From Sthenelais limicola (Eukaryota; Annelida; Polychaeta; Phyllodocida; Sigalionidae): a stretch of DNA of 64,000 nt. Under the pieces are notes generated by a model. The model was not told where the DNA came from, searched no databases, and was given only the letters and a program-made list of their open reading frames with translations. The stretch covers positions 53,960,986 through 54,024,985 of the forward strand of contig OW804097.1 of assembly GCA_942159475.1 (NCBI GenBank), given 5' to 3'. Shown piece after piece: positions 38,430 through 50,600 of this stretch (position 1 is the stretch's first letter; each line of letters begins with the position of its first letter). Made by a program: the position numbers and the translations under genes.

Positions 38430-38651
38430 GCGGTAGGACGTTCAAATCGGCCGCCATATTCGTTTTGCTGCATGCGCATGCGTACTCTGTGATGCAAGAG
38501 GGAGCATTCCTTCCTCCAGACCATTCTGGATAACAAACCCTTGCGTGGCTACTATATCATTGAATGCTCCCGCATGATCAAGCCTCGTTTTAAGACAGGT
38601 TCAAAATAATGGCGGCCAACGTTAACTTAGACTCCCTCGACTCAGAAAGTA
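38430..38651 (+). promoter_or_regulatory. Promoter-like CpG-bearing segment with possible first exon
   Basis: A local GC- and CpG-richer patch stands in AT-rich DNA. It holds gccgccatatt (38,449-38,459 region) and aataatggcggcc (about 38,607), two YY1-like motifs in opposite orientations. After the second, an ATG opens MAANVNLDSLDSE before a GTAAAT donor-like site. I could not find a following exon, so a gene is not established. Confidence 0.25.
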
Positions 38652-39001
38652 AATCGGGAATTACCATTAGAAACAGTTGAGGGAACTTTATGGTACTTGG
38701 TATGTGATTATGATTATCAGGTAAAAGCTCATTGCAACCAAAATAACGAGTAGAAATGGATCGCTTTAGGCGTCCCACATTTTTCTAATGAGGCACCCAC
38801 TGGCCTCGCACACAGAGGCCAGTTCAACAGGCTAAGGTACATCGAAAAGAATGGAAAGCAGTTAAAGAAATACTTTCACAGCGGCCAGTAGGCATATTTC
38901 GATGTCAATAGAAGTACAAAGGTGGCAATTAAGTGATGCCTCAAAAGATGGTCTGGGAGCAGTGCATGGTCCTCCAGAGGTATGGTGAGGATTGGAAACC
39001 A

Positions 39002-39292
39002 ATTAGACAGTGGGCCGAGATGCATTTTTTTGAGTTTTCGTGACCACCTCTTGGGGGTAAGTTATTTTTTGCATACTAAAGCAGTATGACCCTAGAAATA
39101 ACATACTATTTTTCACAAGCTCAACTCTTGCACGTTTTTCGGGAAATTGGCCTGCAATAAGACCATTGCTAAAATTTAAAAACACCCTCAGAGGCACATG
39201 GAAAATGGAGGGAACAATTTTTTACTTGGGGAGGAAATCCTTCAATTTACTGCAAATTGTGCACTTGGTGGTAGATTATTGAAATTTAGCAT
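39002..39292 (-). repeat. ~290-bp dispersed repeat, copy 1 (minus)
   Basis: This matches 46,669-46,980 in the opposite orientation, with very few mismatches. It includes a shared open frame that reads FLNFSNGLIAGQFPEKRARV. The encoded piece has no domain I recognise. The two copies differ mainly by a small insertion near the start of the frame and at the far end. Confidence 0.85.
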
Positions 39293-40836
39293 GGTGTTAG
39301 AGCAGGCCATGGGATTGTCAAAAAACGCTCGCTACAAGTTGGCTGACCCCCCTGGTGGCCGGTAGCTGCAAAATTCAAAATGGCCGCCGCAAAACACAAA
39401 ATGTGCTATATCTTTGCTTCTACTGACTAGATTTTCAAGTATAATACCTATTATTGGATGTTTTTGAGTATGAGGAATTCATTTTTTTAGTTCTTTTTAT
39501 GTTTAAAGGTCATTTCAAGGTCATTTCAAGGTCAAATGTAAATATGGCCTCTGCCATGAACATGCAATGTCTTATCTAGGCTCCTACTAGCATCATATGT
39601 TCATATGTCCAAGTCCCCATGTACAAAGATTTTTACTTTGACATCTATGTTTGAAGTCATTTTCTATCAAAAAATGCTGCACAGGTCGATATAGTCCAGT
39701 AGAAATAGGGTTTGACATATGACAAACTGCAACAGAAGGTTTCACAACAGTGTTGGGTAGTATTAGTACCCTTTAATAATATATTTCTACAAAAACATAG
39801 GTGGGTGAACATGCCCCAAATTGCAAAATGGCCACCAGTAAACCTTTGAAATACCATAGCATTGGTTAAAATCAACTTACATTCAAGTGTAAATAGATTT
39901 TCTTAGTGTTTGAGGCATGAGGAACACAGTGGAATATAAATAAAGTCAATACAAATCAATAATGAGGCAGTAATTATACTATCATGCTATATATGAGAAA
40001 AGGGAGAGAACATCATCGAAATTGCCTCCTGTGAAGTAATAACAAATACCATTCAAGTTGATTATGGGCATTCAAGACCAAGACACTAAGTAACATATTT
40101 CTGTAGCTGTACATGTAATACAAATTCAGTGTTCCTGAAAAGACGTTGGCATGTCGGCAAAAGTGGACATAAAATTTCAATGGCCAATGTCTGCTCCTTT
40201 CACGTTAGCCAAGGTGGCCAACATCAATATAATATTTGATTTGATTATTTAGTTCAACATTCATACAAATTAGCAAATACAAATGTTCTCAAATCAAATC
40301 AAATAACTACAATGTGCCATTAATGTTATCTCGTTATATATAAATTTCATTTTGAGAAAAGATGTTTATAATGGTTTTGGAAAATTCTATCGATGTTAGG
40401 CCTATATTGCTGCTGTAATAACCAGCCTGTTACAAACCATGTCCACCTTCTTTTTAGTTGTATTTGATTTTTGGGGGGGATACATCGGCGACATTGGCCT
40501 GCATCACAAAAATATTTTCGGGAACACTGCAAACTCTTTAAATAATTATAAATACCACTAAGGTACATGGCATAAAGACCATGATACCATTAGCCTAATT
40601 CATAATGTTGTCCTCTTGGCTGTCATCATTAGTACTGAATCTGTTTGCAGTCACCACCTCAAGAACACCTCAGACTACTGCAGTCACTCTGGCAGTTGCA
40701 GCAAGTAATTCTATCATAGCTGGTCAGGAGCATGGTACACATAAGTAGATACAGGTTAGACATAAGATGAACAAAAGTATATGCCTGAGGTTTCTGTATA
40801 TCTAGGTTACAGTGTGTGGTGTGCGAATTTGACACC
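39293..40836. other. No gene; repeat-like sequence
   Basis: The sequence continues from the dispersed repeat, with phrases such as aaaatggccgccgcaaaac and tandem aaggtcatttc units (39,505-39,535). These look like unidentified interspersed repeat sequence. No coding signal was found. Confidence 0.4.
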
Positions 40837-40842
40837 AATGAT

Positions 40843-41386
40843 CAGGGATGCAAGTTGTCCGTCAGTTGACGGATTTCCGTTAATCTCCTCATTAGCAAAA
40901 TGTGTAATTAATTTTGTCAAATTACCTTTAAAAACGTTGAAAAAGGTTGGTCGTCAATGTACTGACTGAATAGCATGTCCATCTAACACAGAGTAGGCCC
41001 AAACATTGCATTGGAATATACGGGAGAGCTATGTACCAGCGGCGGCCTGAGTCAATTCCTGGTCAGCCAGGGTTCCGCTAGCAACTCGGTAGAGTGATAG
41101 CATCGGGAGATAAGCGGAATTCCGCTTAGCGGAGGGGACTCACCGTACACCACTACCGGGAGCAGGGGCAGTACAGCCCGGCAGATGGTACTGAGTGTGG
41201 GTGGCGGCAGCAGCTGCTCAATGCCTGCCTATCAACTTGTCTATCATTTCGAATATATTTCTATATGCATGATACTTTCATTATTTAGCTATACACATTA
41301 TTAAGTATATATCTTAATGTTTTACCTTTGCTCCTACACCTCAGAACCTTTTCCGTCAATTTTGAATACCCCAACTTGCATCCCTG
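40843..41386. mobile_element. 544-bp MITE with 15-bp perfect terminal inverted repeats
   Basis: The ends are cagggatgcaagttg (40,843-40,857) and its exact reverse complement (41,372-41,386). Subterminal TTGACGGA repeats are also inverted. AATGAT stands directly outside both ends (40,837-40,842 and 41,387-41,392). No transposase is present. The first bases (CAGGGATG) resemble those of the MITE at 28,080 (CAGGGTTG). Confidence 0.85.
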
Positions 41387-41999
41387 AATGATAATTGTCG
41401 CCCCCACCACTAGCCAGTGTCCAGATTAGTTCCAAATTTAAACATTAGGTGGCGGCTAGATCAAATAGCAGTATTTGGGATAGTGACAATTAGTAGCAGT
41501 GGTTGTAGGTGATAGGAGCTGTAGATCTATGGATTTCCAGTAAGTGTATCAGAGACACAAAGTACAGGTGGCATGTTGTAACATGTTTTCAGTGTGTTTT
41601 TTTACAAAATCAGTTCCAGCTGTTATGTCCATATATCCCTTTGGAAGGCTCTGTTCTTGAAACACACCTGACCATAGAACCTCCATCCAGCTATAAGTTG
41701 TGTACACAGTGACCAGCTGCCTATGTCCATATCAGTTTGTACACCCTTTTACTCTAGAATATACTTCCCTCTGTCATGGCTTGACCGTCGGCAATCGCTT
41801 TTTCCCCAGGAAAAATGTTATTTTCTATTTACCATCGAGACCATTGCATGTGCCATCTGGGTTGTACGCTTTGTATCTTAGTACTGGCTATAATTATTGG
41901 CTTGTTCTCAGCATTTTTTCCGCTGAAAAAACGTCTAATTACCTACAATAGTCCATGTACCATTTCTGTACACTTTTGCTCAGGCAGATTTAGCAAATT

Positions 42000-44300
42000 G
42001 TTCTCACCCGATAAACAGTGTCTGTAAATTCATCGGTTAATTTTTACCTTGGCATCTCGATTCCGCCATTAAGACCGTCTTCCTCGAGCATCACAGTTCA
42101 TATCCCTGACACCAGGACAACCTTAGTTCAGGCTAATACCAGTGGGCACCAGCACCCAATTTCCGGGCTGCCTCCCGCACCAAATGTGCAAGGAGGCAGT
42201 CATATCGATAGCAGGGTGGGTGGGTGGGTGGGTAGTCATTAAATGAGAAAAATAATCCATACATTTATAAGTAAATATCCAAAGACTTCACCTCCATGAA
42301 CCTCTACTCTAGCGGCCAACTCTCTGGATCTTTGCTAAAACAGTTGTTTTCCAAGAGATAATGCAGCCATTCTTTGTCTCTCCATGTTCTCTTTATTCTG
42401 GCATGTTATATATTCTCACATGGTTTACCAGAAACAAAGTAAAGAGAAGTAAGCTTCTACATAGAAAGATTAATTCAAACCAGGGCATGTATGCTCCAGA
42501 ATCATGGCCTATAATTTTCTCTCAGTCATAAATTTTTCTCCTGTAATACCTTCATTTGATTTGAATCAGTAATTGAGGGTTTGCTCTAAATTAAATTAGC
42601 ACATCCCTTTACTACTTCATTCAATACCATATACACCCTCTTGGAAAATACCTTGAACAAACTTATTCCATTCTTCTAATTCACATGTACTGGAGATGAA
42701 GGTGGTCAACAGTACTCTTTCCTATAGTGGTGTCCATATAACATTGCCAGGAAAGAAAGCAATTCTGGTGTGGATCGCAGGCAAAGATTCAAGTTTCCAA
42801 ACATGTGCTAAAGATGCTAATGTGGTGCTGTCGTGAGACGGGCTGGTTCCGACTCATTCCAGCTCCACAGTTCTAGTGACCAAAGCAGAGCTGGGGTGGC
42901 ATGGTTATATGGTGGTTGTAGGGGATAGGAGCCTTGTTCACATGGGCTAAGAGGCATCAGAGGTTGTAGTGTTTTAAACTTGTTGATTCTACATGGTATT
43001 TTAAAATTGTGTATGTTATCTCTTAATGACACCTTTTACTCTTATGTATCTAATTTCTTCGGTGTGAGACTCCCTTTTATGTAATGGTTAATTAACACTC
43101 TCTGAGCTACAACTGTGCCTGATGAGATCCGGTACTGAAAGACTTTGGCTGCCAAGGACCTGTAAGAGCCTGATTGCGATCTAGACTCATAGCCTCTGTG
43201 AACAGGTTGATATAATCTAGACACTGCAATTTGGTGCTGTGACCTTTGGATCTGCTAGATGGCCAGCATCTAGTGAGACATCCTCTACCAGCATAGCTTC
43301 TAGCACTGAAAGCTCTGTATGGCTGGGAGGGAAGGGCTTGCAGCAGTGAGACCTGATTGGTTGGCTGAACATTGTTATTGAACATTCTCATCAAAGACCG
43401 GTATTGGTCATCCAGGAGCAGCTGCACCAATTGCACCAGGGCAGGCTGGGCAGAATGCATTGGTAGCTGGGATGAGGTAATCGCCTGTTATAGAAGATGT
43501 GACAGATAGTGCGGGCAAAGAGGCTGCAGCCTGCTTCCCTACATGCTGAACAAGGAAGAGATCTTGAAGTTGAATGGGAAAATATGGTTGGGAAAACAAT
43601 TGACTGGGTTGGATAATATTCCCATTATTGAACCAGCACCAATACTACCAGCTGTGGGACTTCAGTTGGAGCAATCAATGGTTCAGACGTAGCAACCTCA
43701 GGTATATGATGGGGCCCATGGAGAGTTGGTTTTGCCAAATAGGCCAGCAACGGTAAGTTTGCCTGGGCATGCCATGATGGTACCGGCAAACCCACAGCAA
43801 TGACCAATAGTGAGAAATGGGTGCCTATAACACCCAGCAATAGCCAAGATGAAGAATCAGTATCCACAAGCACAATAGATACCTGCCGGAACTGGGAAAT
43901 GTTGCTGACGAAGGCCAAATGCATACTTGCTCAAGTGAAGAATGGGAGATGGATGTGACCAAGGGAGTCTAGGCCTGCAGTACCGACAGACTTAACAGCT
44001 GGACAAGGGCCTTCAGGTAACTGCTTTGCATGGCTGGGTTGCATTGAGAGCTGCAGCTGATTTGGTGCTGGAACTAGCTGGATCAAGAGAGGAGGAAGAT
44101 CTTCTGTGAACTAGGTTGCTAGTACAGGTAGATGAGATGGCTAGGTTGCATTTGAGGGAAAAGGAACATAGACTGGCTAAAGAGAGAAGAAGCGATGATA
44201 TCCAATTTATTGAGGGAATAGCTGACTTCACGAATTGGTAGCAGATAGAATTTGCAGTGGTGAATTTGCCCCATGGACAGGCTTAGGTGCGGGCACTATC
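42000..44300 (+). pseudogene. Decayed coding-like region, identity unknown
   Basis: On the plus strand, stop-riddled frames keep protein-like pieces such as IAPGQAGQNALVAGM (about 43,430), TAGQGPSGNCFAWLGCIESC (about 44,000) and ARLHLREKEHRLAKERRSDD (about 44,140). The last is a charged helix. The mix suggests an old transposon or retroelement gag-like region, but I recognise no domain. A (GGGT)n tract lies at 42,214-42,233. Confidence 0.3.
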
Positions 44301-44831
44301 CCCGTCAGCTTATGCCTCCACTATAGGTGTCAAACTTTGCCTCCTTATTCTTGGAATACAATTTGCTCTGTAGGTGAATAGCTGTTCCAAGATTATCCAT
44401 TCACATGTTGAGAATAGTTTGGCTTAGGTTCAAGTAGATGTACCCGCTAGATCTTATGATATAACAACTTTTGTCAAGTGAATCCATCAAAACATAGGGT
44501 GAGAAGAAGCATGCACACAGGCATGGAAGCGCAGGCAGGGGAGCGGGACACAGAGCCCATGCATAGACTTGCACTATGTCTCTAGGGCTTCAGAACTAGT
44601 GTGAGTTGTACATATATAGGGAGGAATGGTGCAACTCTGGTCACCTGCTGGTACACTGGGGCTTTGGTATGCGCTGCCCCGCTCTCTCTGTCCTGCTCCC
44701 CCTCTCCCCCTACTCAGGTGCCCGCATTCCAGCCACCACTGACCAGGAATGACCTGCGCAGTGAGAGTATATTAGAACGTCCGGTTACCCCGACCATAAT
44801 ATGTAAACTGCCCTATTGGAAAAAGTGCTGA

Positions 44832-46080
44832 AACCTAATTGTTAGTCCTAATATCAAGTCTTAAAATAGTGTTGAATTATGTCTAAAACAAAGGCCTTGG
44901 CCCTTGCAGTCCTTGGTCTTTATTTCACCATAAACAGCTTCAGCCACCAAACCTTGGGGAATTAATACCATAATTATTGGTTGTGTTTGGGGTATTTGAC
45001 AGCTTTACAGAGGCAATGTTCTGAGAGTGTTTCTTTCTTAAATATGGTCACTTTTCTTGCAATATCAAGTAAGTCTTGTTGATTTCAATGTCAGACATGT
45101 CATAACTTAGTTCCTGTTAGTGATATTGTAATAAAGATGAGAAAAAAAATACATTTGAACATAAGAGTAACCAAAATAAAATGAGTTATGCCATGATAGT
45201 TGTGCATATCCACAAAAAACATGGCCATATAAGACCATTGTATATGCATGCCTAGATTTCATTAGTGGAATCCACATTTCAAATGCACCTAATTTACTAT
45301 GCCATTTTGAATGGTCACATAAATCAAGTTGCACCAATCAATGATGTTCATTTCATGATGCTCAGTTCATGATGCAATGTTGTAGGTGCCTGCTTTTGCC
45401 AAGTCAGAGGACTGTGAGACATTAACTAAAGGCAAATAATGATCAAATAATGCTTATATATATATATCATGGCATGAAAATAGAACTAAACTTGAGCTGT
45501 ATATGTGGCAAAGCCTCCACAAAATATTAGCCAATACCCAAGTCTACATATTTTGGAGATCTGAATGAGGGGAGGGAGCTAATAAAAGAATGGAAACCAT
45601 ATGCTGACAATGGGTGAGTCTGGCATTGAAAACAGCGCAACGGGTGGGTGAGATTTTGCAGACCCCTCAGAAAAAGATATCTTTAGGAGATGTCCTGGGA
45701 TAATAATGACATGTTATTGTTATGGTTTGGAGCAGGGCCTTGACTAATAATGATTGTTAAACAAATGAAAAGTCTTTGAAGCTGCATTGGACTGATAGTG
45801 ATACATCAGTTTGACCAGCTTATGCTAGTTTGACTGCTGGCTAATTTATAGTAGAAATGTTTTGATGACTTGTTGGTATCATGTCACTTAAATAGTGCAT
45901 TGTTTTGTTGTTACTGTAAGAGCAATGTCCAGTCCAAACAACCACAAGTGTGGTGTCATATTCTAGCATTAAGTTAGGCCTTAACCAAATATATATTTTA
46001 CGATTGGTGGAATATGTAAGAATAAGAAAATCACAATTAAAGGTAGATGTTATGTAGGCCAAATATCTGAACAGGTCATA
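44832..46080. other. No feature seen
   Basis: AT-rich sequence without a supported exon or element. The minus-strand frames of up to 86 residues lack motifs. Confidence 0.4.
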
Positions 46081-46082
46081 CA

Positions 46083-46640
46083 AAAATACTATGAAGACCA
46101 AGCCGTATCAGACAAGATGTATAGAGGAGTGGTTATGCTCATTCCTAAAAGAGATTGTGATCTCTTACGGCTAGGTAGCTGGAGACCCATGACGCTTTTG
46201 AACACTGGTTACAAGATTATCTCTAAAACTCTAAGCAACTGATTGTAAAACTGCATTGAGAATGCCATTGACAAAGATCAGTTTGGTTTTGTTAGAAAAT
46301 GATATATAGGTTGTGCCATCAATCGAATAGACAACATCACATCATATTTGGAGGGAAACAATAAGTCTGGTCTGCCGGTATCTTTAGACGTCAGCAAGGC
46401 ATATGACTCTGTGTTGTGGGCCTTTTTGCTGAAATGCTTGGAGAATGTGGGAATAGGCAAGTTTTTTTCTTAAGATGGGTTAAAGCGTTTTCTGTACAAC
46501 TTTAAATCATGTGTTACCAACAATGGTTTTTCCTCTGCATACTTTGATCTAGGCAGTGAGGTAAAACTAGGCAACCCAATAGCATTTTTCTTGTTTAAAT
46601 CAGTTTAAAAAGCTGTCACAATGCCTCAGACTGAGTGACC
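46083..46640 (+). pseudogene. Decayed LINE reverse-transcriptase fragment
   Basis: Translating on plus gives MYRGVVMLIPKRDCDL, GSWRPMTLLNTGYKIISK, DQFGFV and SLDVSKAYDSVLWAFLLKCL, interrupted by several stops. It aligns with the RT domain of the LINE at 58-63 kb (about residues 230-400 of its RT segment), so it is a diverged 5'- and 3'-truncated relative in the opposite orientation. The active-site FADD block is not reached. Confidence 0.85.
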
Positions 46641-46668
46641 AATGCCAAGGAGTATATTTTGGTGGCAC

Positions 46669-46980
46669 TATGCTAAATTTCAATAATCTACCACCAAGTG
46701 CACAATTTGCAGTAAATTGAAGGATTTCCTCCCCAAGTAAAAAATTGTTCCCTCCATTTTCATGTCAATCCGTGTGCCTCTGAGGGTGTTTTTAAATTTT
46801 AGCAATGGTCTTATTGCAGGCCAATTTCCCGAAAAACGTGCAAGAGTTGAGCTTGTGAAAAATAGTATGTTATTTCTAGGGTCATACTGCTTTAGTATGC
46901 AAAAAAAAACTTACCCCCAAGAGGTGGTCACGAAAACTCAAAAAAATGCATCAATATCCCATATGGCCAACTGTCTAAAT
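46669..46980 (+). repeat. ~300-bp dispersed repeat, copy 2 (plus)
   Basis: This is the inverted-orientation partner of 39,002-39,292. It abuts the RT fragment ending at about 46,640, so it may be part of the same or a nested insertion. The shared frame reads on to SMLFLGSYCFSMQKKTYPQE. Confidence 0.85.
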
Positions 46981-47627
46981 AGCGTAGGCCTCAAGATCCC
47001 TAACGAAAAGTGAATTGAATTATGCTCAAATAAAAAAAGAGGCATTGGACCGGGTGTGGTATTTGGGTGTTTGAAATTTCACATGATTAACAATTAACTA
47101 AACAAGATGAATGAATGCTAGAATATATTATAGGCTAGCCTACCCATTGCCCAGTGTTCCTGAGTTCTGAGACACTTATTTTTTTTAGTAGGTGAACTTT
47201 GCATTGAGCAACGCTTATTAGATGGATATTTTACGCTGCAAATGCAGCGCTTAGCTGCAGTGGTCACCAGTGCTTAATGAGCAACTACTGAGTGTTGGCA
47301 ACGTTAATTGCCAGCGTAAATTAAGCAAGGTGACAATATTAGAATCCGTACAGATGATGGGTGGAACGTGACAGGTAAAGTTAAGGATAAATTGAGTGAA
47401 AGATCTCATGCGCTGTCCTTAGATATAATGGGGCGGAGTGTAGACGAAATAGAGTAGATATCCTTAAAACTAATGAAAACAGGGAAAACTCTAATGTCAC
47501 TGACTTCCATGAAGAGGAAAGGGGAAATGAAGATTATGTAACTTCCTCACACTCACAGGATTTATGCTAGTCGCAGGGACGCGCGGTGAGAGAGAGGCCG
47601 CTATTGGATGACCCAGATAAAAGTATT

Positions 47628-50600
47628 ATGGCTGCCGAGGTGAGTGCAATGACTGGAACTGCTAAAACCTCGGAGTTTCTTTTATACTTATATCTGTTGC
47701 CGCCCCCTATGCTATAACATAGGAATAAAATTATATCTAGTGATTTGGGTTTTTTTTTAAATTAATGGTTACGGAAAAAGGCCTTAATGGGAAAAAATAT
47801 ACATAATATTTTGTAATAAAATAATGGAAGTTGATGACTAGATATTTAAGGAGGTAACCATTACCTTAGATAGAGAGAATTATGCTCTCTCGATCTAATA
47901 ACCACAGGTTTTTACTCAAAATCCGTTTTTTTGCGACTTGTGACTCATTTACCTGTAACACATCACATAATATACCTGAGGTGTTGTTGTTGTTCTTACT
48001 TTTATTATGACAATCAACAGGACAATGTCAGTGGGTCAAACTCCCTGGATTGGGAAGATTTCAAGCCCTACGACACATTGATTACAAGTTTATAGGAGTA
48101 ACAATCAACCATTAGGTCAACGATCTAATGCATAAATGATCTAATGCATAAAACGATCTAATGCATACAAAAATAAAACGATCTAATGCATAACAAAATA
48201 AATCGATCTAATGCATAAATGCTGATCTTCTTTGAATGTAATAATTTAGCAAGATGGTTAGTTCAGTAACAATACTATGTCATGACAAGTGATAATGATG
48301 AACTCAGAAAATAGAGCAATCAATATATTAATTGCTAGTACAATCGTTACAACCATAAAAGGTTGTGATTTAGCATTTATGTTTGTTCACTATAAGAACA
48401 TTAGGCAGTATGTACTCTCTAAAAAATAGGTAAGTAGTAACGAGTGAGGAACAGTAGAGGTGAGGTAGTTGGATGTGGGTTGCACCACTGGAAATTGAGG
48501 AAGGGTGTAAAGAATTGCAATTCTTGCGAGCGGAATTTACCCATAGAGTGGCCGTCCCCCCCTCCCCCTCTTCCCCCCCCTCCCCTCCGCCTGGGCCTCG
48601 ACCGCCACGCGGGACCTGGGTGGAGCGGGGGAGAGCGGGGCACTGGACATCTGTTGTTATGTGTCTACCTGTTTGATTGTCTTAGCAACCGAAATAGCAT
48701 CGCCAATTGTTCTCCGGCGTGACTCTCATTACGGGGTGGGGGGAAGGGACTGGGGGAGGGAGGGGACGCTACATGCTTGGGTCAGGGATAATGGGAGGGG
48801 AGGGGGGGTTGAGGGCAAGGGATCCTCCGCGCAGGCGCACAGCGCATGGCCTTGGCGTGGGAGAGCGTTATCTTAGTACAGAAAATGTTTGTCTTGCCAA
48901 ATGCTGTAACATATACCATGAACCATCACGCACGCCAAGTTCATATGTATTATTAGCCGATCAGAATAAAGCTAGTATTCAGCTCTCGCATGATCACCGC
49001 ATGGCCGACACATTGTTTTGTTGATCACTATGACATATTGCATGGTGTCAGATGTGGGATAGAAAGAAATTGAACCAGGAAGAGTGGCTATTGCTAGTGT
49101 GGCCGTGGAGGCCTGTTTTTTTCCTTTAGTTGTACCGATAGCCCTAAGATCGATGGGTTTATCTGAAAACATTATATGTACATGTTGTTTCTCCTGCCTT
49201 TCCCATTCACCAACAACCACGCCAACCCACCTCCCGTCGCATAGAATGACATAGCATCTATGCGACCCAGAGCTAAAAAGCAAAGCTGTAGACCCAGGTT
49301 CGAGCTTCCAACCTTCTACTCTGCAGTCCAGTGACTTACTGACTGAGCCATGCCCCATAGTTGGGTATGTTTCACCTAAAGAGCTGTTATAAACATGGCC
49401 TTACTGGTATGGCAGAGGAAGGAAAAACGTCCATTACTCCTTTATTAATGCTATGATGACTGTGTTACTTTAAAACAACGATCTAGCGATATTCAGGGGG
49501 CGTTCTGTGGCAACGGAAATGACCAAATATATGAGGTGACTGTAAAAAGGTGATCGTGTGCCGTTTTGAGCATATAACGTTGCTCAGAGGTAGAGAGACT
49601 GAGGGTGACACCTACGGGAATTAATGTGTACCTCGCGGCACCGTACGGTGGCCACAAACTAAGTCACCGTGGCGTCTAGTTCTTGACTGCATATAGGCCT
49701 ATTTGTCTAACAAGCCAACCTAATCATGGCAGCAGCAGCAGTACCTATGCCAAGTATGAACATTTGGCCCACTATGAACTGGGAGGAGTCTGACTTGGAG
49801 AAGGAATGGGAGAGATTCGCCGAGCACTGTAAGTTTGTTTTGGGGGGTCCTCTGTCCAAGTGCACTGATACTGAGAAGATCTGCTACTTAATGAACTTTG
49901 TTGGAGATAAAGGTAGAGAAAAGAACTTAACTTTCGCATGGGGTCAAATCAACAAGGGCACAGATGAAGATCCTCAAATGGCCAGAGAAAGACAATCTGG
50001 AATGTGTGATGAATAAATTTAAAACCCATGTGGAAGCAAAAAGGAACCCCATTAGAGCAGCTGTAGTGTTTGACCGTTGTAAACAGAAGCCAGGCGAGCC
50101 ATTTGAAAACTTTTTAACCGATTTGAAACTGTTAGTCAGGGGCCTGGACATGGGAGATCATGACAAACTTGTTAGGAATGCCATAGCATGTAGATCTATT
50201 GATGACAGCTAGGGTCCGGCAGCGGTGAATGGAAAGAGGTGCAAAACTAACATTGGATCACGCCGTGGAAATAGGACGCACATATGAGTCTGCGAAGGAC
50301 AATATGAGGGTTATTGATGGGGAAGATCCAAAGGTAACAGTAAACAAAATTTCCAAATACACCAACCGTAACCAACGCAAAAAGGAGACTCTCTTTTGAA
50401 AGGGGAAGTGACCCATTTCATTTGTTGAGGGAGAAGACGAACAGGAGTCAATTTGATTTTGTTTTGCAGTATATCGATCTATGTTACATGTTTTCAAAGT
50501 ATATCTGGATTGGATATAAATGTTGAAGTTTTGTTTTGGTTTTTACAAATCGACTGTATTGCCGAATATTTAAACAGGAGCCGAATGATGGTTACATCAA

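Noticed and set aside
38920..38975. SDASKDGLGAVHGPPE on plus, like a retroelement RNase H start
   Set aside because: Only about 15 residues resemble the DAS-x-x-GLGAV motif and no RT or integrase follows; too short to call.
48119..48220. CRISPR-like spaced repeats
   Set aside because: Repeats are only 13 bp with 3-12 bp spacers, in an animal genome; not a CRISPR array.
48419..49024. Pro/Gly/Arg-rich overlapping frames on both strands
   Set aside because: They arise from C-rich and G-rich tracts and are low-complexity artefacts.
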